A DNA stretch of 64,000 nucleotides from Anaeramoeba ignava. Taxonomy: Eukaryota; Metamonada; Anaeramoebidae. The position numbers and the translations under genes were made by a program. The notes below the pieces were generated by a model, which saw only the letters and a program-made list of their open reading frames with translations, made no database searches and was not told where the DNA came from. Shown here piece by piece: positions 25,702-38,266 of the stretch (positions are counted from its first letter, which is position 1; each line of letters begins with the position of its first letter). Location of the stretch: the NCBI GenBank assembly GCA_028826165.1, contig JAPDFW010000103.1, positions 573,501 to 637,500 on the forward strand, read 5' to 3'.

Positions 25702-28700
25702 ATGCAAAGTTTGAAGTTTATTTTCAATTTATTTAAAAAAATATAAAAATTTTTAAAATTAAAATCTTTCTTTTTTTTTAAATTTTTCTTAAAATAGCAC
25801 CAATAACTGAAATAACAGCATTTTCAACAACAACAGAAATCAAACTTGAATGGAAACTAAATTACGAATTAATCACAACAGAAATATCACATTTTATTAT
25901 AGAATTTTCTGATAAAAATGGAACAATAATTATAATTAAAACAAAAAATTTACAAACAAAAATAACGTCAATTTTTCCAGGTGAAAAATATCGATATAGA
26001 ATAAAGTTAATATACACAAGCGGAACAGAAACCAACTGGACAACAATCCAGGAGCACATTACAAAGAATGATGTACCATCTAAAATTGAGAGTTTTCGAT
26101 GTGTTTCTTTTTCAGAAAATTCACTGAGTTTTCTTTGGGATCCGCCTAGTCCCAATGGATCTCCCATAGATTTTTATCTTTTCCAATTAAATCACTCCCA
26201 AACAATCAAGACTCAAAACCCCAATATTGAGATCACCTCTCTCCCATCAGGAACAAGGCAATTTGTTAGAGTCCAACCCCACAACTCAATAGGTTATGGT
26301 GAATGGAGCAATTTTTTCTCTTTTAAAACAACAGAAAAAGACCCAATTATAACTGAAATCAAAACAACAAAGATCACCTCCACAACTGCTGAACTTGAAT
26401 GGGATGTCTCTGATCTTCCCCAGTTTTCTCAAATACTTTACGAGACTGAGATTGAGTTGAACTTTTCCAAAACTACCCAAAACAATCAACAAAAAATGCC
26501 CAATGACCCACATTTAGACACCAAGAAAAGACTTCTGCATTCTCATTCAAAAACTCTTGAGATTCCGGAACTAAAACCCAATACAGATTATCGCTATCGT
26601 GTGCGTCCAATAACCCAAAAAACATTTTCACAATTTTCGGAATGGAACTATTTTAAAACTCGTCCTGGAAAACCCGAGAAGATTGTCGGCATCACATGTC
26701 TTTCTTCCCAAAACGATTCCCTCAAAATTTCATGGAACGATCCAAAAAATATCGACGAAATGGCTGCAAATGAATATGCAATCCAAGTTAACGACGAAAA
26801 CACGTTTTCAAGTCAAAATCGATTTTTTGAATTAATGGATTTGAATCCTTCAACAAAATACAGCATCAAAATCCGTGCTCGAAATAAATTTGGGTTTGGA
26901 AAATGGAGCGGTCCTGTTGAGTTTACAACATCTTCTGATCCTCAAAAAAAAATGGATATAGAATCTGTAAAAGTGGATCAAAAAATTCGATCCAAAAAAA
27001 AAGTTCCTACTTTTTCAGTTTCTTGGGATCCTCCTAAAGACACGAAAAACGAGGAAGTTCTTTTCTATGAAGTTTCTTTTGTTACTCACAACCAAAAGCC
27101 AAAAGCTGTTTTGATGTTCCCTGATCCAAAAAGCGGAGAAAGTGTGGAAAAGGTTCTTGTTCATCCTGTTACAGTTTCTGGAAAAATCGGAAAGGAACCT
27201 AAGAAGATTAGTTTACAAAGCATGAGGAATGCGAAAATTGAAGAAGATGATAAGGAAGACTTTCGATCCAATAAAAAGTATTTGCCAAGCAAAAAAGTGA
27301 CAGATCCGAAAAATGTTTCTGAAAAAAACATCAAAAAGCAAATTGCTCTTCCAGTGGTTGAAGATATTTACTGTTCTTCGTATAAAAACAGCACCTTGAA
27401 GCTTTATTGGAAGAAAACCGATGTTTCTAATGAGGATCAACTGACGCCATCCAAGATCCAAAAAGTGGAATACTATGAGGTTGAGGTTAACGGGAAAATT
27501 GTCCAGAAAGTAAATGATGCTGTTGTTGAACTGCGTGAGATATTTTTTGGAATCCCGAATCCGACAAAATGCATGATTCGGATCCGGGCTCATAATTCGC
27601 GGCAAAAGAGTTTATGGAGTCAAATTTTCAATGCGGAAAAAATCTACAACTTGATGAAAGAAGAAAACGAAGCAAAACTTTCTGAGATGATTGATGACGG
27701 AGTGAAAAAAGTGCTTGAGAAACATCAACCGATTCCAATAGTAATCAAACGGATAAGCCACAATCAAGAGAAACAAGAATCGGTTTATTTATTTGGAACC
27801 AAGAAAATATACATTAAATATTTCAGAGGAAACGCATCTGGAGATGTTTTTGTGAGAGTCGGTGGCGGTTATATGAGTTTTGAAGAGTATTATCTCAAAT
27901 ATGTTTCAGTTGAAGAACGGATTGTGCTTAATAGCATTGCAAAAGGCAATCCATCAGCAGTGAATCTTTCTCAGAATCTTACTCGCAAACAAAAGCTTTT
28001 GGAAAATCAAATCAATCAGAAAAAACTTCAAAATCCAAATGATCCTAAATATCAAAATCTTGCACTTGATCTTCATCTAGTTGAAAAAGAAATGGAAGTT
28101 AATTCCCCATCCAAATCCCCTTTAAAATCTCCTGCAAAAACCCCTCGTAGTCAAAAAACCCATTTTCCTCATTCCGCTTTTAAAAGTTCAAAGAAAAAAA
28201 TGGATCTTTCTTTGAATGAGGATGATAAGAATCTGCAGTTTTCTTTTTCAACATCGAAGAAATTACAAGATAAAAATTCTCCAAAAGTTCTTGATTCTGT
28301 TAAAAAGCAACTTGATTTTAAATCTCCTAGAAGTTCTAAGAATAAGAATAAAAATAAGAATAAAAATAAATTTTTTACGAAGGATTTAGATAAGAAATCA
28401 CAAGTTAAATCCAAGGATAATTCAAAATCTAAATCAAAATCAAAATCAAAATCAAAATCACAAGATAATTTAAAAGATAATGAAAATTTAAATGAAAAAG
28501 AAAATTTAAATGAAAAAGATAATTTAAATGAAAATGATAATTTAAATGAAAAAGATAATGAAAAAGATAATTTAAATGAAAAAGATAATTTAAATGAAAA
28601 AGATAATGAAAAAGATAATTTAAATGAAAATGAAAAAGATAATTTAAATGAAAAAGATAATTTAAATGAAAAAGATAATGAAAAAGATAATTTAAATGAA

Positions 28701-29279
28701 AATGAAAAAGATAATTTAAATGAAAAAGATAATTTAAATGATAAAGATAATGAAAAAGATAATGAAAATTTAAATGAAAAAGAAAATTTAAATGAAAATT
28801 TAAATCAAAATGATAATTTAAATGAAAAAGAAAATTTAAATGAAAATGATAATTTAAATGATAATTTAAATGAAAAAAATAATTTAAATCAAAATGATAA
28901 TTTAAATGATAATGATAATTTAAATGAAAAAGATAATTTAAATGAAAATGATAATTTAAATGAAAATGATAATTTAAATGAAAATGATAATTTAAAAGAA
29001 AAAGATAATTTAAAAGAAAAAGATAATTTAAATGAAAAAGATAATTTAAATCAAAAAGATAATTTAAATGAAAATGATAATTTAAATGAAAATGATCTAA
29101 CTAATGATTTACAATCTATTATTCCAAAAATGTCCACAAAAAAACTTCTAACTCCTATCCAATTACCTAAAAAATTTATGAAAAAATCAACTCATTCAAC
29201 ACCAATAAAATCACAAAACCTTTTTACTGAAACAATTATTGGTCAATTTTCAATTCAGAAAACAACAGAAGAAAAATGA
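25702..29279 (+). CDS. fibronectin type III repeat protein with a GAS2-related (GAR) domain (1,162 aa)
   Basis: The long open segment 25798-29279 begins right after an AG acceptor. A 7-nt first exon (25702-25708, ATGCAAA, donor GTTTGA) gives an in-frame start, but that start is tentative. About six FN3 modules occupy residues 3 to 610, each showing late aromatic/Gly patterns such as YRYRVRP, YSIKIRARNKFGFGKWS and MIRIRAHN. Residues about 673-705 contain KIYIKYFRG and VFVRVGGGYMSFEEYYLKY, the GAR signature of GAS2/plakin proteins, which binds microtubules. A basic S/P/K-rich stretch follows. Then comes a degenerate NLNEKD repeat (about 897-1105) and a basic tail. There is no signal peptide or TM segment. 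I infer a cytoskeletal, microtubule-associated scaffold. The FN3 part is visibly richer in G+C than neighbouring genes. Confidence 0.8.
28440..29100 (+). repeat. coding NLNE(K/N)D repeat in the FN3-GAS2 protein
   Basis: About 660 bp of 15- to 18-bp units (AATTTAAATGAAAAAGAT and variants) encode a highly charged, probably disordered tail segment. It stays open without a stop, and higher-order blocks of NLNEKDNEKD recur. Confidence 0.85.
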
Positions 29280-29473
29280 ATTTCTTTATTCTAATTTTTT
29301 AAATTAATCAATTTATTATTTATTAAAAAGAAAAAGTGGAACAAATTATTCAATTTTTTCAAAATATTATTTTCTTTCTTTCTAATAAATAAAATATCAA
29401 ACATTTCAATTAAAACTTAAATAAAAAATAATTCAAAAATTAAATCATTTAGATTGAATTAACTTTATTATTT

Positions 29474-30438
29474 TTAATCCCTTAAAGTTATAAAACTTCT
29501 TGATGTGCATTTGTTTAAAAGTAAAGCCCAAACAAGTTTATCTCCCCAAACAAAAAACACAAAATCCCAAAATCCAATAAGAGGAGTAAAAAAAGCTTGA
29601 GTTGCATCAAAAAAATCATTTGAATTTTTTGTATTTTGAAATATTTGCCAAACTCTTTTAATAATATTCCATAATTCTGTTAAAATATAAAGAATAGCAA
29701 TAGATAACATTTTAATTTGAAATGATTTTGAATAAACTGGATCTTTTTCTTTTCTAATTTTATGAACAACAAGTGAATAAAGAATAAGAGCTCCAAGTAA
29801 AGCTACTGCAACAAAAGAATATTCAATTGACATTAGCCAACGAGTTGAATCAGAACACCTTTCATAGTTAATTTTTAAATTTTGATTTTAATTTTAATTT
29901 TCATTTTCATTTTAATTTTGATTTTGATTTTAATTTTGATTTTCATTTTAATTTTGATTTTGATTTTAAATTTAATTTTGATTTTAATTTTAAATTTAAT
30001 TAAATTCTTGCTAAATTACCAATAACTTGTTTCTTTTGTTGGATTTCCAAATACAACAATTAAAATTCCAAACAACAAACCAATAATTTGAATAAATAAA
30101 TTTGAAATCCAATAAAATTTTATTGAATTTTCACAATTATAACCTTTACAAACTTCCAAATAATAAATCAAAGCAATTAAAAATATCCAAAAATAAGCTT
30201 CACTAAATGAATAATTAGTTAAAAAAGATTGAGCAAGACAAATTTTATGATTTGTAAAACCAGGAAGCAATAAAGAAACATCAATAAGAAAATTATATAT
30301 TGAAAGTGTCAAAACAAAAAGTCTAAATCTTGTTCTGATTTCTTCAAAAGATAAATAAACAATTATAAAAAAAGAAGATCCAAAAATTCCCAAAGTTGAA
30401 CCAATAACACAAAAAACTATCACTAAATTCGAAACCAT
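29474..30438 (-). CDS. receptor A: Dicty_CAR-type 7TM receptor (267 aa)
   Basis: Exon 1 is 30438-30020 (419 nt, TM1-4) and exon 2 is 29858-29474 (TM5-7), with a phase-2 GT-AG intron. The family resembles slime-mould cAMP receptors: EIRTRFRLFVLTLSIYN follows TM1, a Cys starts TM3 (KICLAQ), a long TM3 runs to IYYLEV, and FFTPLIGFWDFVFF forms TM7. The splice junction recreates SYW-C, placing a Cys in extracellular loop 2 that can bond with the TM3 Cys. The ligand is unknown. The tail is short (NKCTSRSFITLRD). It shares a near-identical tract with receptor B. Confidence 0.85.
29859..30019 (-). repeat. receptor A intron, hexanucleotide type, 161 bp
   Basis: Apart from the splice ends it consists of TTTTGA/TTTTAA/TTTTCA units on plus. 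It is the shortest of the ten receptor introns. Confidence 0.8.
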
Positions 30439-30619
30439 TATTTAAAAAAAAATTGATTTTAATTTGAATTTTGATTTTGAAAAGAAAAAGAAAAAGAAAA
30501 AAATGATTTTTTTTTATTCGATTTCCAAAAAAAAAGATCAAATAAAAAGCAAAAAAAAATAATAATAATAAAGAAAAATGAACTAAAATCATTCTTTCTT
30601 TTATTTTTTTTAAACTATT

Positions 30620-32547
30620 TTAGTTTAATTCATCATAATTTTGTTTTTTCCATTTTCTTAAAAGTAAAGCCCAAACAAATTTATCTCCCCAAACAAAAAA
30701 CACAAAATCCCAAAATCCAATAAGAGGAGTAAAAAAAGCTTGAGTTGCATCAAAAAAATCATTTGAATTTTTTGTATTTTGAAATATTTGCCAAACTCTT
30801 TTAATAATATTCCATAATTCTGTTAATAAATAAACAATAGCAAGTGCTAACATTTTAGTTTGAAATGTTTTTGGATAATTTCCATCTTTATATTTTCTTA
30901 TTTTATGAATAATAAGAAAATAAATGAATAAAGAACCAATTAAAAAGATTGTAACTAAAGAGTATTCTATTTCCATTAACCAACGTTTAGAAATTGTGCA
31001 CCTATATTTATATTTCGATTTATATATTGATTTTGATTTTATATATTGATTTTGATTTTGATTTTGATTTTGATATTGATTTTGATATTGATATTGATTT
31101 TAATTTTGATTTTGAATTTGAATTTTGATTTTGAATTTAATTTTGATTTTGATTTTAATTTTAATTTTAATTTTAATTTTGATTTTAATTTTAATTTTAA
31201 TTTTGATTTTGATTTTGATTTTGATTTTGATTTTAATTTTGATTTTGATTTTGATTTTGATTTTGAATTTTGATTTTAATTTTGATTTTGATTTTTAATT
31301 TTGATTTTAATTTTGATTTTGATTTTGATTTTGATTTTAATTTTAATTTTAATTTTGATTTTGATTTTGAATTTGATTTTGAATTTGATTTTGATTTTAA
31401 TTTTGATTTTAATTTTAATTTTAATTTTAATTTTGATTTTGATTTTGATTTTAATTTTAATTTTAATTTTAATTTTGATTTTGAATTTGATTTTGAATTT
31501 GATTTTAATTTTAATTTTAATTTTAATTTTGATTTTGATTTTGATTTTGATATTGATATTGATTTTAATTTTAATTTTGATTTTGATTTTGATTTTGATT
31601 TTAATTTTAATTTTAATTTTAATTTTGATATTGATATTGATTTTTAATTTTAATTTTAATTTTGATTTTGATTTTGATTTTGATTTTGATTTTAATTTTA
31701 ATTTTGATTTTAATTTTAATTTTGATTTTGATTTTAATTTTGATTTTGATTTTAATTTTGATATTGATATTGATTTTAATTTTAATTTTGATTTTGATTT
31801 TGATTTTAATTTTGATTTTGATTTTAATTTTAATTTTGATTTTGATTTTAATTTTAATTTTGATTTTGATTTTAATTTTAATTTTAATTTTGATTTTGAT
31901 TTTAATTTTAATTTTGATATTGATATTGATTTTGATTTTGATTTTAATTTTAATTTTGATTTTAATATTGATTTTGATTTTGATTTTGATTTTGATTTTG
32001 ATATTGATATTGATTTTGATTTAAATTTTAATTTTAATTTTAATTTTGATTTTGATTTTAATTTTAATTTTGAATAAATTAAATTAAATTGAATTAAATT
32101 GAATTGAATTAAATTCTTGCTAAATTACCAATAACTTGTTTCTTTTGTTGGATTTCCAAGGGCAACAGTTAAAATTCCAAATACTAAACAAACTATTTGG
32201 ATAATAATAATTGAAATCCAATAAAACTTTTTCGAATTTTCAAAATCATAACCTTTACGAATTTGTAAATAATAAATCAAAGCAATTTCAAAAACCCAAA
32301 AATAAGCAGCACCAAAAGAATAATTTGTTAAGAAAACTTGAATAGAACAAAGTGTTTTTTGTTTAAAACCAGGAAGTAAAACAGAAATTCCAACAAGAAG
32401 ATTATAAGTTGAAAGTGATAAAATAAAAAATCTAAATCTTGTTCTAATTTCTTGTAAAATTGAATAAGTTATTATAAAAGATAAAGCTCCTAAAATTCCT
32501 AAACTTGCTCCAATACAACAACAAATTATAACTAAAGTTGTTGGCAT
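30620..32547 (-). CDS. receptor B: 7TM receptor (266 aa)
   Basis: Exon 1 is 32547-32129 and exon 2 is 31001-30620. I start at the ATG giving MPTTLV; an in-frame TTG 12 nt earlier is not needed and would break the constant 419-nt exon length. TM3 Cys is in TLCSIQ and the loop-2 Cys in SYW-CTISKRW. TM4 is rich in Ile (YWISIIIIQIVCLVFGIL). The tail ends RKWKKQNYDELN. Its 1,127-bp intron is one of the largest, yet the neighbouring sister gene A has only 161 bp. Confidence 0.85.
31002..32128 (-). repeat. receptor B intron, 1,127 bp of TTTTGA/TTTTAA/TATTGA hexamers
   Basis: The run from about 31018 to 32080 is almost unbroken hexanucleotide. It has no C on plus apart from the splice ends. The long I-L, D-F or N-F reading frames across it are artefacts of period 6. 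Confidence 0.9.
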
Positions 32548-32815
32548 TTTTTTTTTCAAAGAAAATAAAATAAAAAATTTAATTTTAAACTAAAGAAAAA
32601 TGAATTCAAATAAAAGAGAAAAATTTGGATCTAAATAAAAATTTTTTAAATTAAAAAAATTCAGTTAAAATAAAGTAAAAAAGAAAAAGAAAAAAAAAGA
32701 AAAAGATTTTTGATTTTAGATTTGCAATTTCTTATTCCACTTTTTTTTTTATCAAAAAAAAAATCAAATTTAAATCTGACATCAAATCAATTCATCAATT
32801 CATCAATTCATCAAT

Positions 32816-34162
32816 TCATTTAAGAGGTTGATAGCTTTTTATTTTACATTTGTTAATAACAATTGCACTTACAAATTTATCTCCTAAAACAAAGAAAATA
32901 AAATCCCAAAATCCAAGAAGAGGAGTAAAAAAAGCTTGAGTTACACTAAAAAATTCATTTTCAGTATCAACTTGTTGAATTACTTTTCTTACTCTTTCCA
33001 TAGTTGTCCATAATTCTGTTAAAATATAAAGAATAGCAAGTGTTAACATTTTGAATTGAAATGATTTTGGATAATTTGCTTCTTTATCTTTTCTTATTTT
33101 ATGAACAACAATTGAATAAAAGATAAGAGCTCCAATTAAACAAAACCAAAATATAGAATATTCAGTTATAACCAAAGCATTTTTTGATGTTGAACACCTA
33201 ATTTTAATTTTGATTTAAATTTTGATTTTGATTTTGATTTTGATTTTGATTTTAATTTTGATTTTAATTTAAATTTTGATTTTAATTTTAATTTTAATTT
33301 TCATTTTAATTTTCATTTTGATTTTGATTTTGATTTAAATTTTAATTTTAATTTTGATTTTGATTTTGATATTAATTTTGATTTTGATTTTGATTTTGAT
33401 TTTGATTTTAATTTTGATTTTAATTTTGATTTATATTTTGATTTTGATTTTGATTTTGATTTTGATTTTGATTTAAATTTTGATTTAAATTTTGATTTTA
33501 ATTTTGGTTTAATAAATTAATTTTAATTTTGATTTTAATTTTAATTTTGATTTTAATTTTAATTTTGATTTTAATTTTAATTTTGATTTTAATTTTAATT
33601 TTGATTTTCATTTTGATTTTAATTTTGGTTTAATAAATGAATTTTAAATTTGATTTTGATTTTAATTTTGATTTTGATTTTGATTTTGATTTTGATTTTG
33701 ATTTTAATTTTAATTTTAATTTTAATTTTAAAAAAAATATTACCAATAAGAAAATCCATTATCTATCTCTCCAGATAAAGTAACAATTAAACTAACAGTA
33801 AGAGAAATAATGTTAGTAATAATAATTGAAATCCAATAAAATTTTGAAGAATTTTCAATATCAAAATTTCTACAAATTTGTAAATAATAAATCAATGAAA
33901 TCAAGAAAATCCAACAAGAAGCATCTATAAAAAACAAATCGGAAATAAAAACTTGAATAGAACAAATTGTATGTCCTGAAAAACCAGGAAGTAAAATGGA
34001 AATATCAACAAGAAGATTATAAATTGAAAGGGTTAAAATAAATAATCTAAATCTTGTTCTTATTTCTGGTAAAATTGAATAAATTATTATAAAAGATAAA
34101 GCTCCTAAAATCCCTAAAATTGAACCAATAAAACAAAATATTATCACTCTATTTGTTGGCAT
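32816..34162 (-). CDS. receptor C: 7TM receptor (266 aa)
   Basis: Exon 1 is 34162-33744 and exon 2 is 33197-32816. Features include PEIRTRFRLFILTLSIYN, TICSIQVFI at TM3, SYW-CSTSKNA in loop 2, and FFTPLLGFWDFIFFVLGDK in TM7. The cytoplasmic third loop has HKIRKDKEANYPKSF, conserved across the array. It differs from D and E mainly in the TM6-TM7 loop and in a shorter tail (NKCKIKSYQPLK). Confidence 0.85.
33198..33743 (-). repeat. receptor C intron, 546 bp hexamer repeat with a duplicated sub-block
   Basis: TTTTGA/TTTTAA units, with a repeated TTTTGGTTTAATAAAT marker near 33500 and again near 33630, suggest an internal duplication of about 120 bp. Confidence 0.8.
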
Positions 34163-34348
34163 TTTAATTAATCAAAAGAAATAAAAGAAAAAAGAAAAAA
34201 GAAAAAGAAAAAGAAAAAGAAAAAGAAAAAGAAAAAGAAAAAATAAATTTTAGTTTTTAAAAAAAAAAGTCCAAAAAATAAATTTTGTTCTTTATTTAAT
34301 TTTCCAATTAATTTTGAACTAATTTTCCAAAATTTTTTCTATCAGTTT

Positions 34349-37300
34349 TCAATTTTTAATTAATTCTTGATTTAATTCAATTATCTCTTGTGATTTTTTC
34401 TTTTTAAATTTACGAATAAGCAAAGCTCTAACAAATTTATCACCTAATCCAAAGAAAATAAAATCCCAAAATCCAAGAAGAGGAGTAAAAAATGCTTGGG
34501 TTGTAACAAGAAATTCATTTGGAGTATCAACTTTTTGAATAACTTGTCTTATTCTTTCCATAGTTGTCCATAATAATGTTATAATATAAAGAATAGCAAG
34601 TGTTAACATTTTGATTTGAAATGATTTTGGATAATTTATTTTTTGATCTTTTCTTATTTTATGAACAATAATTGAATAAAAAACAAGAGCTGCAATTAAA
34701 CAAAACCAAATTATTGAAAACTCAAATATCACAAAAGAATTTTTCACATCTGAACACCTAATCAATAAATTGAATATTGAATTGAATATTAAATTAAATA
34801 TTGAATTGAATATTAAATTAAATATTGAATTGAATTGAATTGAATTGAATTGAATTAAATTGAATATTGAATTAAATATTGAATATTGAATTGAATTAAA
34901 TATTGAATTAAATATTGAATTGAATTAAATATTGAATTGAATTAAATATTGAATTGAATATTGAATATTGAATATTGAATTAAATATTGAATTAAATATT
35001 GAATTGAATATTGAATTGAATTGAATTGAATTGAATATTGAATTGAATTGAATTGAATTGAATTGAATTAAATATTGAATTAAATATTGAATTGAATATT
35101 GAATTGAATTGAATAGAATTGAATTAAATATTAAATATTGAATTGAATTGAATTAAATATTGAATTAAATATTGAATTGAATATTGAATTGGAATTGAAT
35201 TGAATTGAAATTGAATATTGAATTAAATATTGAATATTGAATTGAATTAAATATTGAATTAAATATTGGAATTGAATTAAATATTGAATTAAATATTGGA
35301 ATTGAATTGAATTGAATATTGAATTGAATATTGAATTGAATTAAATATTGAATATTGGAATTGAATTGAATTAAATATTGTAAATATTGGAATAAATATT
35401 GAATTAAATGAATTGAATTGAATATTGGAATCGAATTGAATATTGGAATGGGTGAATATTGAATTGAATTGAATTGGTGGTGAATATGGTGAAATGAATA
35501 TTGAATGAATTGGAAATTGGAATTGGAATTGAATTGAATATTGAAATATTAAATATTGGGTGGGTGAATTGGAAATGGAATTGAGTGAATAGGAATGGAA
35601 TTGGAATTAAATATTGGAATTCAAATATTGGAATGGTGAATACGGAATCGAATATTGAAATATTGAAATTGGGAATAAAAAATGAATTGGGTGAATTGAA
35701 TATTGAATTGAATATTGAATTGAATATTGGGAATCGAAATTGAATCGAATATCGAAAAGAATATTGGTAAAATATTGAATTGAATATTGAAATTGAATAT
35801 TGAATCGAATATTAAATATTGAATTAAATATTGAATTGAATATTGAATTGAATATTAAATATTGAATTGAATATTGGAATGAATAAAAATTGAATTGGAA
35901 TTGAATATCAAAATAAATATTGAATAATGAATTGAATGGTGAATATGAAAATATTGAATAATGAATTGAATTGGAATTGGAATTGGTAAAATTAAATTAA
36001 ATATTGAATTGGGGTAAATATTAAATTAAATATTAAATTGAATTGGTGAATATATGAAATTGGAATTGAATGGAATCAAATATTGAATATTGGGTGGATT
36101 GAATTGGAATCTGGAAAAATATTAGGTGAATTAAAATTGGAATTGAATTGAATATGAACAAAAATTGGAATAATAAATTGAATATTGAATTAAATTAAAT
36201 ACATTAAATATTGGAATTGAATTGGTGAATATTAAAATTGAATTGAATTGAATATTGAATATTAAAAATGGAATTGAATTGGAATTGTGAATTGAATTGA
36301 ATTGAATATTGAATCGAATATTAAATTGAATTGAATTGAATATTGAATATTGAATCGAATTGAATATTGAAATCGAAGAATTGAAATTGAATGGAATATT
36401 TTGGGTAAATATTGGAATTGAATTGAATTGGAATCTGAATGAAATTTTGGAAGAATTTGGTGAATTGAATTTGAATAGAATTGGAATTAAATATTAAATT
36501 TTGAATATTTGGTGAATATTAAATATTGATTTTAACAAAATTAAATAAAATATTGAATCAAATATTGGAATTGAATTAAATATTGAATTGAATTGGAATA
36601 AAAAGTGGAATTGAATTGAATCGAATTAAACCAGGGTGAATATTGGAATGAATATTGAATCAAAATATTGAATCGAATTAAATATTGAATACGGAAATGA
36701 GGTAAATATTGAATGAATATTTGAATTGAATATTGGAATTGAATTGAATTGGAATCAAATATTGGAATTGAAATTGAATTGGAATTGAATTGGGAATGGA
36801 ATTGAATTAAATTGAATTGAATATTGAATTGAATATTGGGTAAATATTGGAAAATGGTAAATGGGTAATCGAATCAATGGAATCGAATTGAATATTGAAT
36901 TGGGTAAATATTGAATTGGAATTAAATATTGAATATTAAATATTGAATTTGAATATTGGAATCGAATGAATTGAATATTGAATGGAATTTGGAATCGAAT
37001 TCTTTTTGAATTTGAATTGGAATTGGGGAATGGAATCAAATATTGGAATTGAAATTGAAATTGAATCGAAGGTGAATATTGGAATTGAAATTGAATTGAA
37101 TATTGAAATTGAATTAAATATTAAAATTATTGGAATTGAATTGGAATTGGAATATTGGAGTAAAATATTGAATTGAATTGGAATTGAATTGAAATGAAAT
37201 ATTAAAAATTGAATTGAATTAAATATTGAATAAACTTGAATTGAATTAAATATTGAATTGAATTAAATCTGAATTAAATATTGAATTGAAATTGATAAAA

Positions 37301-38132
37301 TATTGAATTTAAATATTAAATTGAATTGAATATTGAATTGAATTGAATATTGAATATTGAATTGAATATTGAATTGAATTGAATTGAATATTGAATTGAA
37401 GTGAATTGAATTGAATTGAATTGAATTGAATTGAATTGAATATTGAATTGAATTGAATTAAATATTGAATTAAATATTGAATTAAATATTGAATTGAATT
37501 GAATTGAATTGAATTGAATTGAATTAAATATTGAATTGAATATTGAATTGAATTGAATATTGAATTGAATTGAATTGAATTAAATATCGAATATTGAATT
37601 GAATTGAATAATAAATTGAATATTGAATTAAATTAAATATTAAATTAAATATTGAATTAAATTGAATAATAAATTCAATTCAATATTGAATATTTTCCAA
37701 AAAAAAATATTACCAATAAGAAAATGAAGTTTCTGGTTCTCCAGTGAAAGTAAGAACTAAAGCACCAGCAGTAGTAATGATTTGGATAATAATAATTGAA
37801 ATCCAATAAAATTTTGAAGAATTTTCAATATCAACATTTCTACAAATTTGTAAATAATAAACTAAAGAAATCAAGAAAATCCAATCACAAACAAAACCAA
37901 AAGCAAAATCAACTAAAAAAGTTTGAATAGAACAAATTGTATCTCCTTTATAACCAGGAAGTAAAATGGAAATATCAACAATCAAATTATAAATCGAAAG
38001 TGTTAAAATATACAATCTAAATCTTGTTCTTATTTCTGGTAAAATTAAATAAGTTATTATAAAAGATAAAGATCCTAAAATCCCTAAACTTGCACCAATG
38101 AAAAAAAATATTATTACTAAAGTTTTTGCCAT
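34349..38132 (-). CDS. receptor D: 7TM receptor with a 2.96-kb repeat intron (275 aa)
   Basis: Exon 1 is 38132-37714, starting MAKTLVIIFF; a longer upstream frame lacks family similarity. Exon 2 is 34757-34349. The loop-2 junction is SYW-CSDVKNS. The tail RKFKKKKSQEIIELNQELI is shared with E and, in part, F. Exons are intact although they lie almost 3 kb apart, so correct splicing must cross a very long simple repeat. Confidence 0.8.
34758..37713 (-). repeat. receptor D intron: 2,956 bp of AATTG pentamers and AATATTG heptamers
   Basis: The ends (34780-35380 and 37310-37690) are regular AATTG/AATATTG arrays. The middle, about 35380-37310, is the same repeat but corrupted by many single-base changes and extra Gs (GGTGAAT, GGGTGAAT). 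No exon was found inside. It is the largest intron in the window. Confidence 0.85.
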
Positions 38133-38266
38133 GTTAAAAAAAATAAGAAAAAGAAAAAAGAAAAAATAAAAAAAATGGTTTTTAAAAATAAATTTTATTT
38201 TTTTCATTTATCCAAAAAATAAATTTTGTTCTTTATTTAATTTTCCAAAATTTTTTCTATCAGTTT

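Noticed and set aside
31046-32077. Long plus-strand frames of alternating Ile-Leu or Asn/Asp-Phe
   Set aside because: They lie wholly in the period-6 repeat of the receptor B intron; any frame of such a repeat stays open. The same holds for 2707-2970, 46522-48441, and the minus-strand frames 25243-25638, 60550-61102 and 61371-61640.
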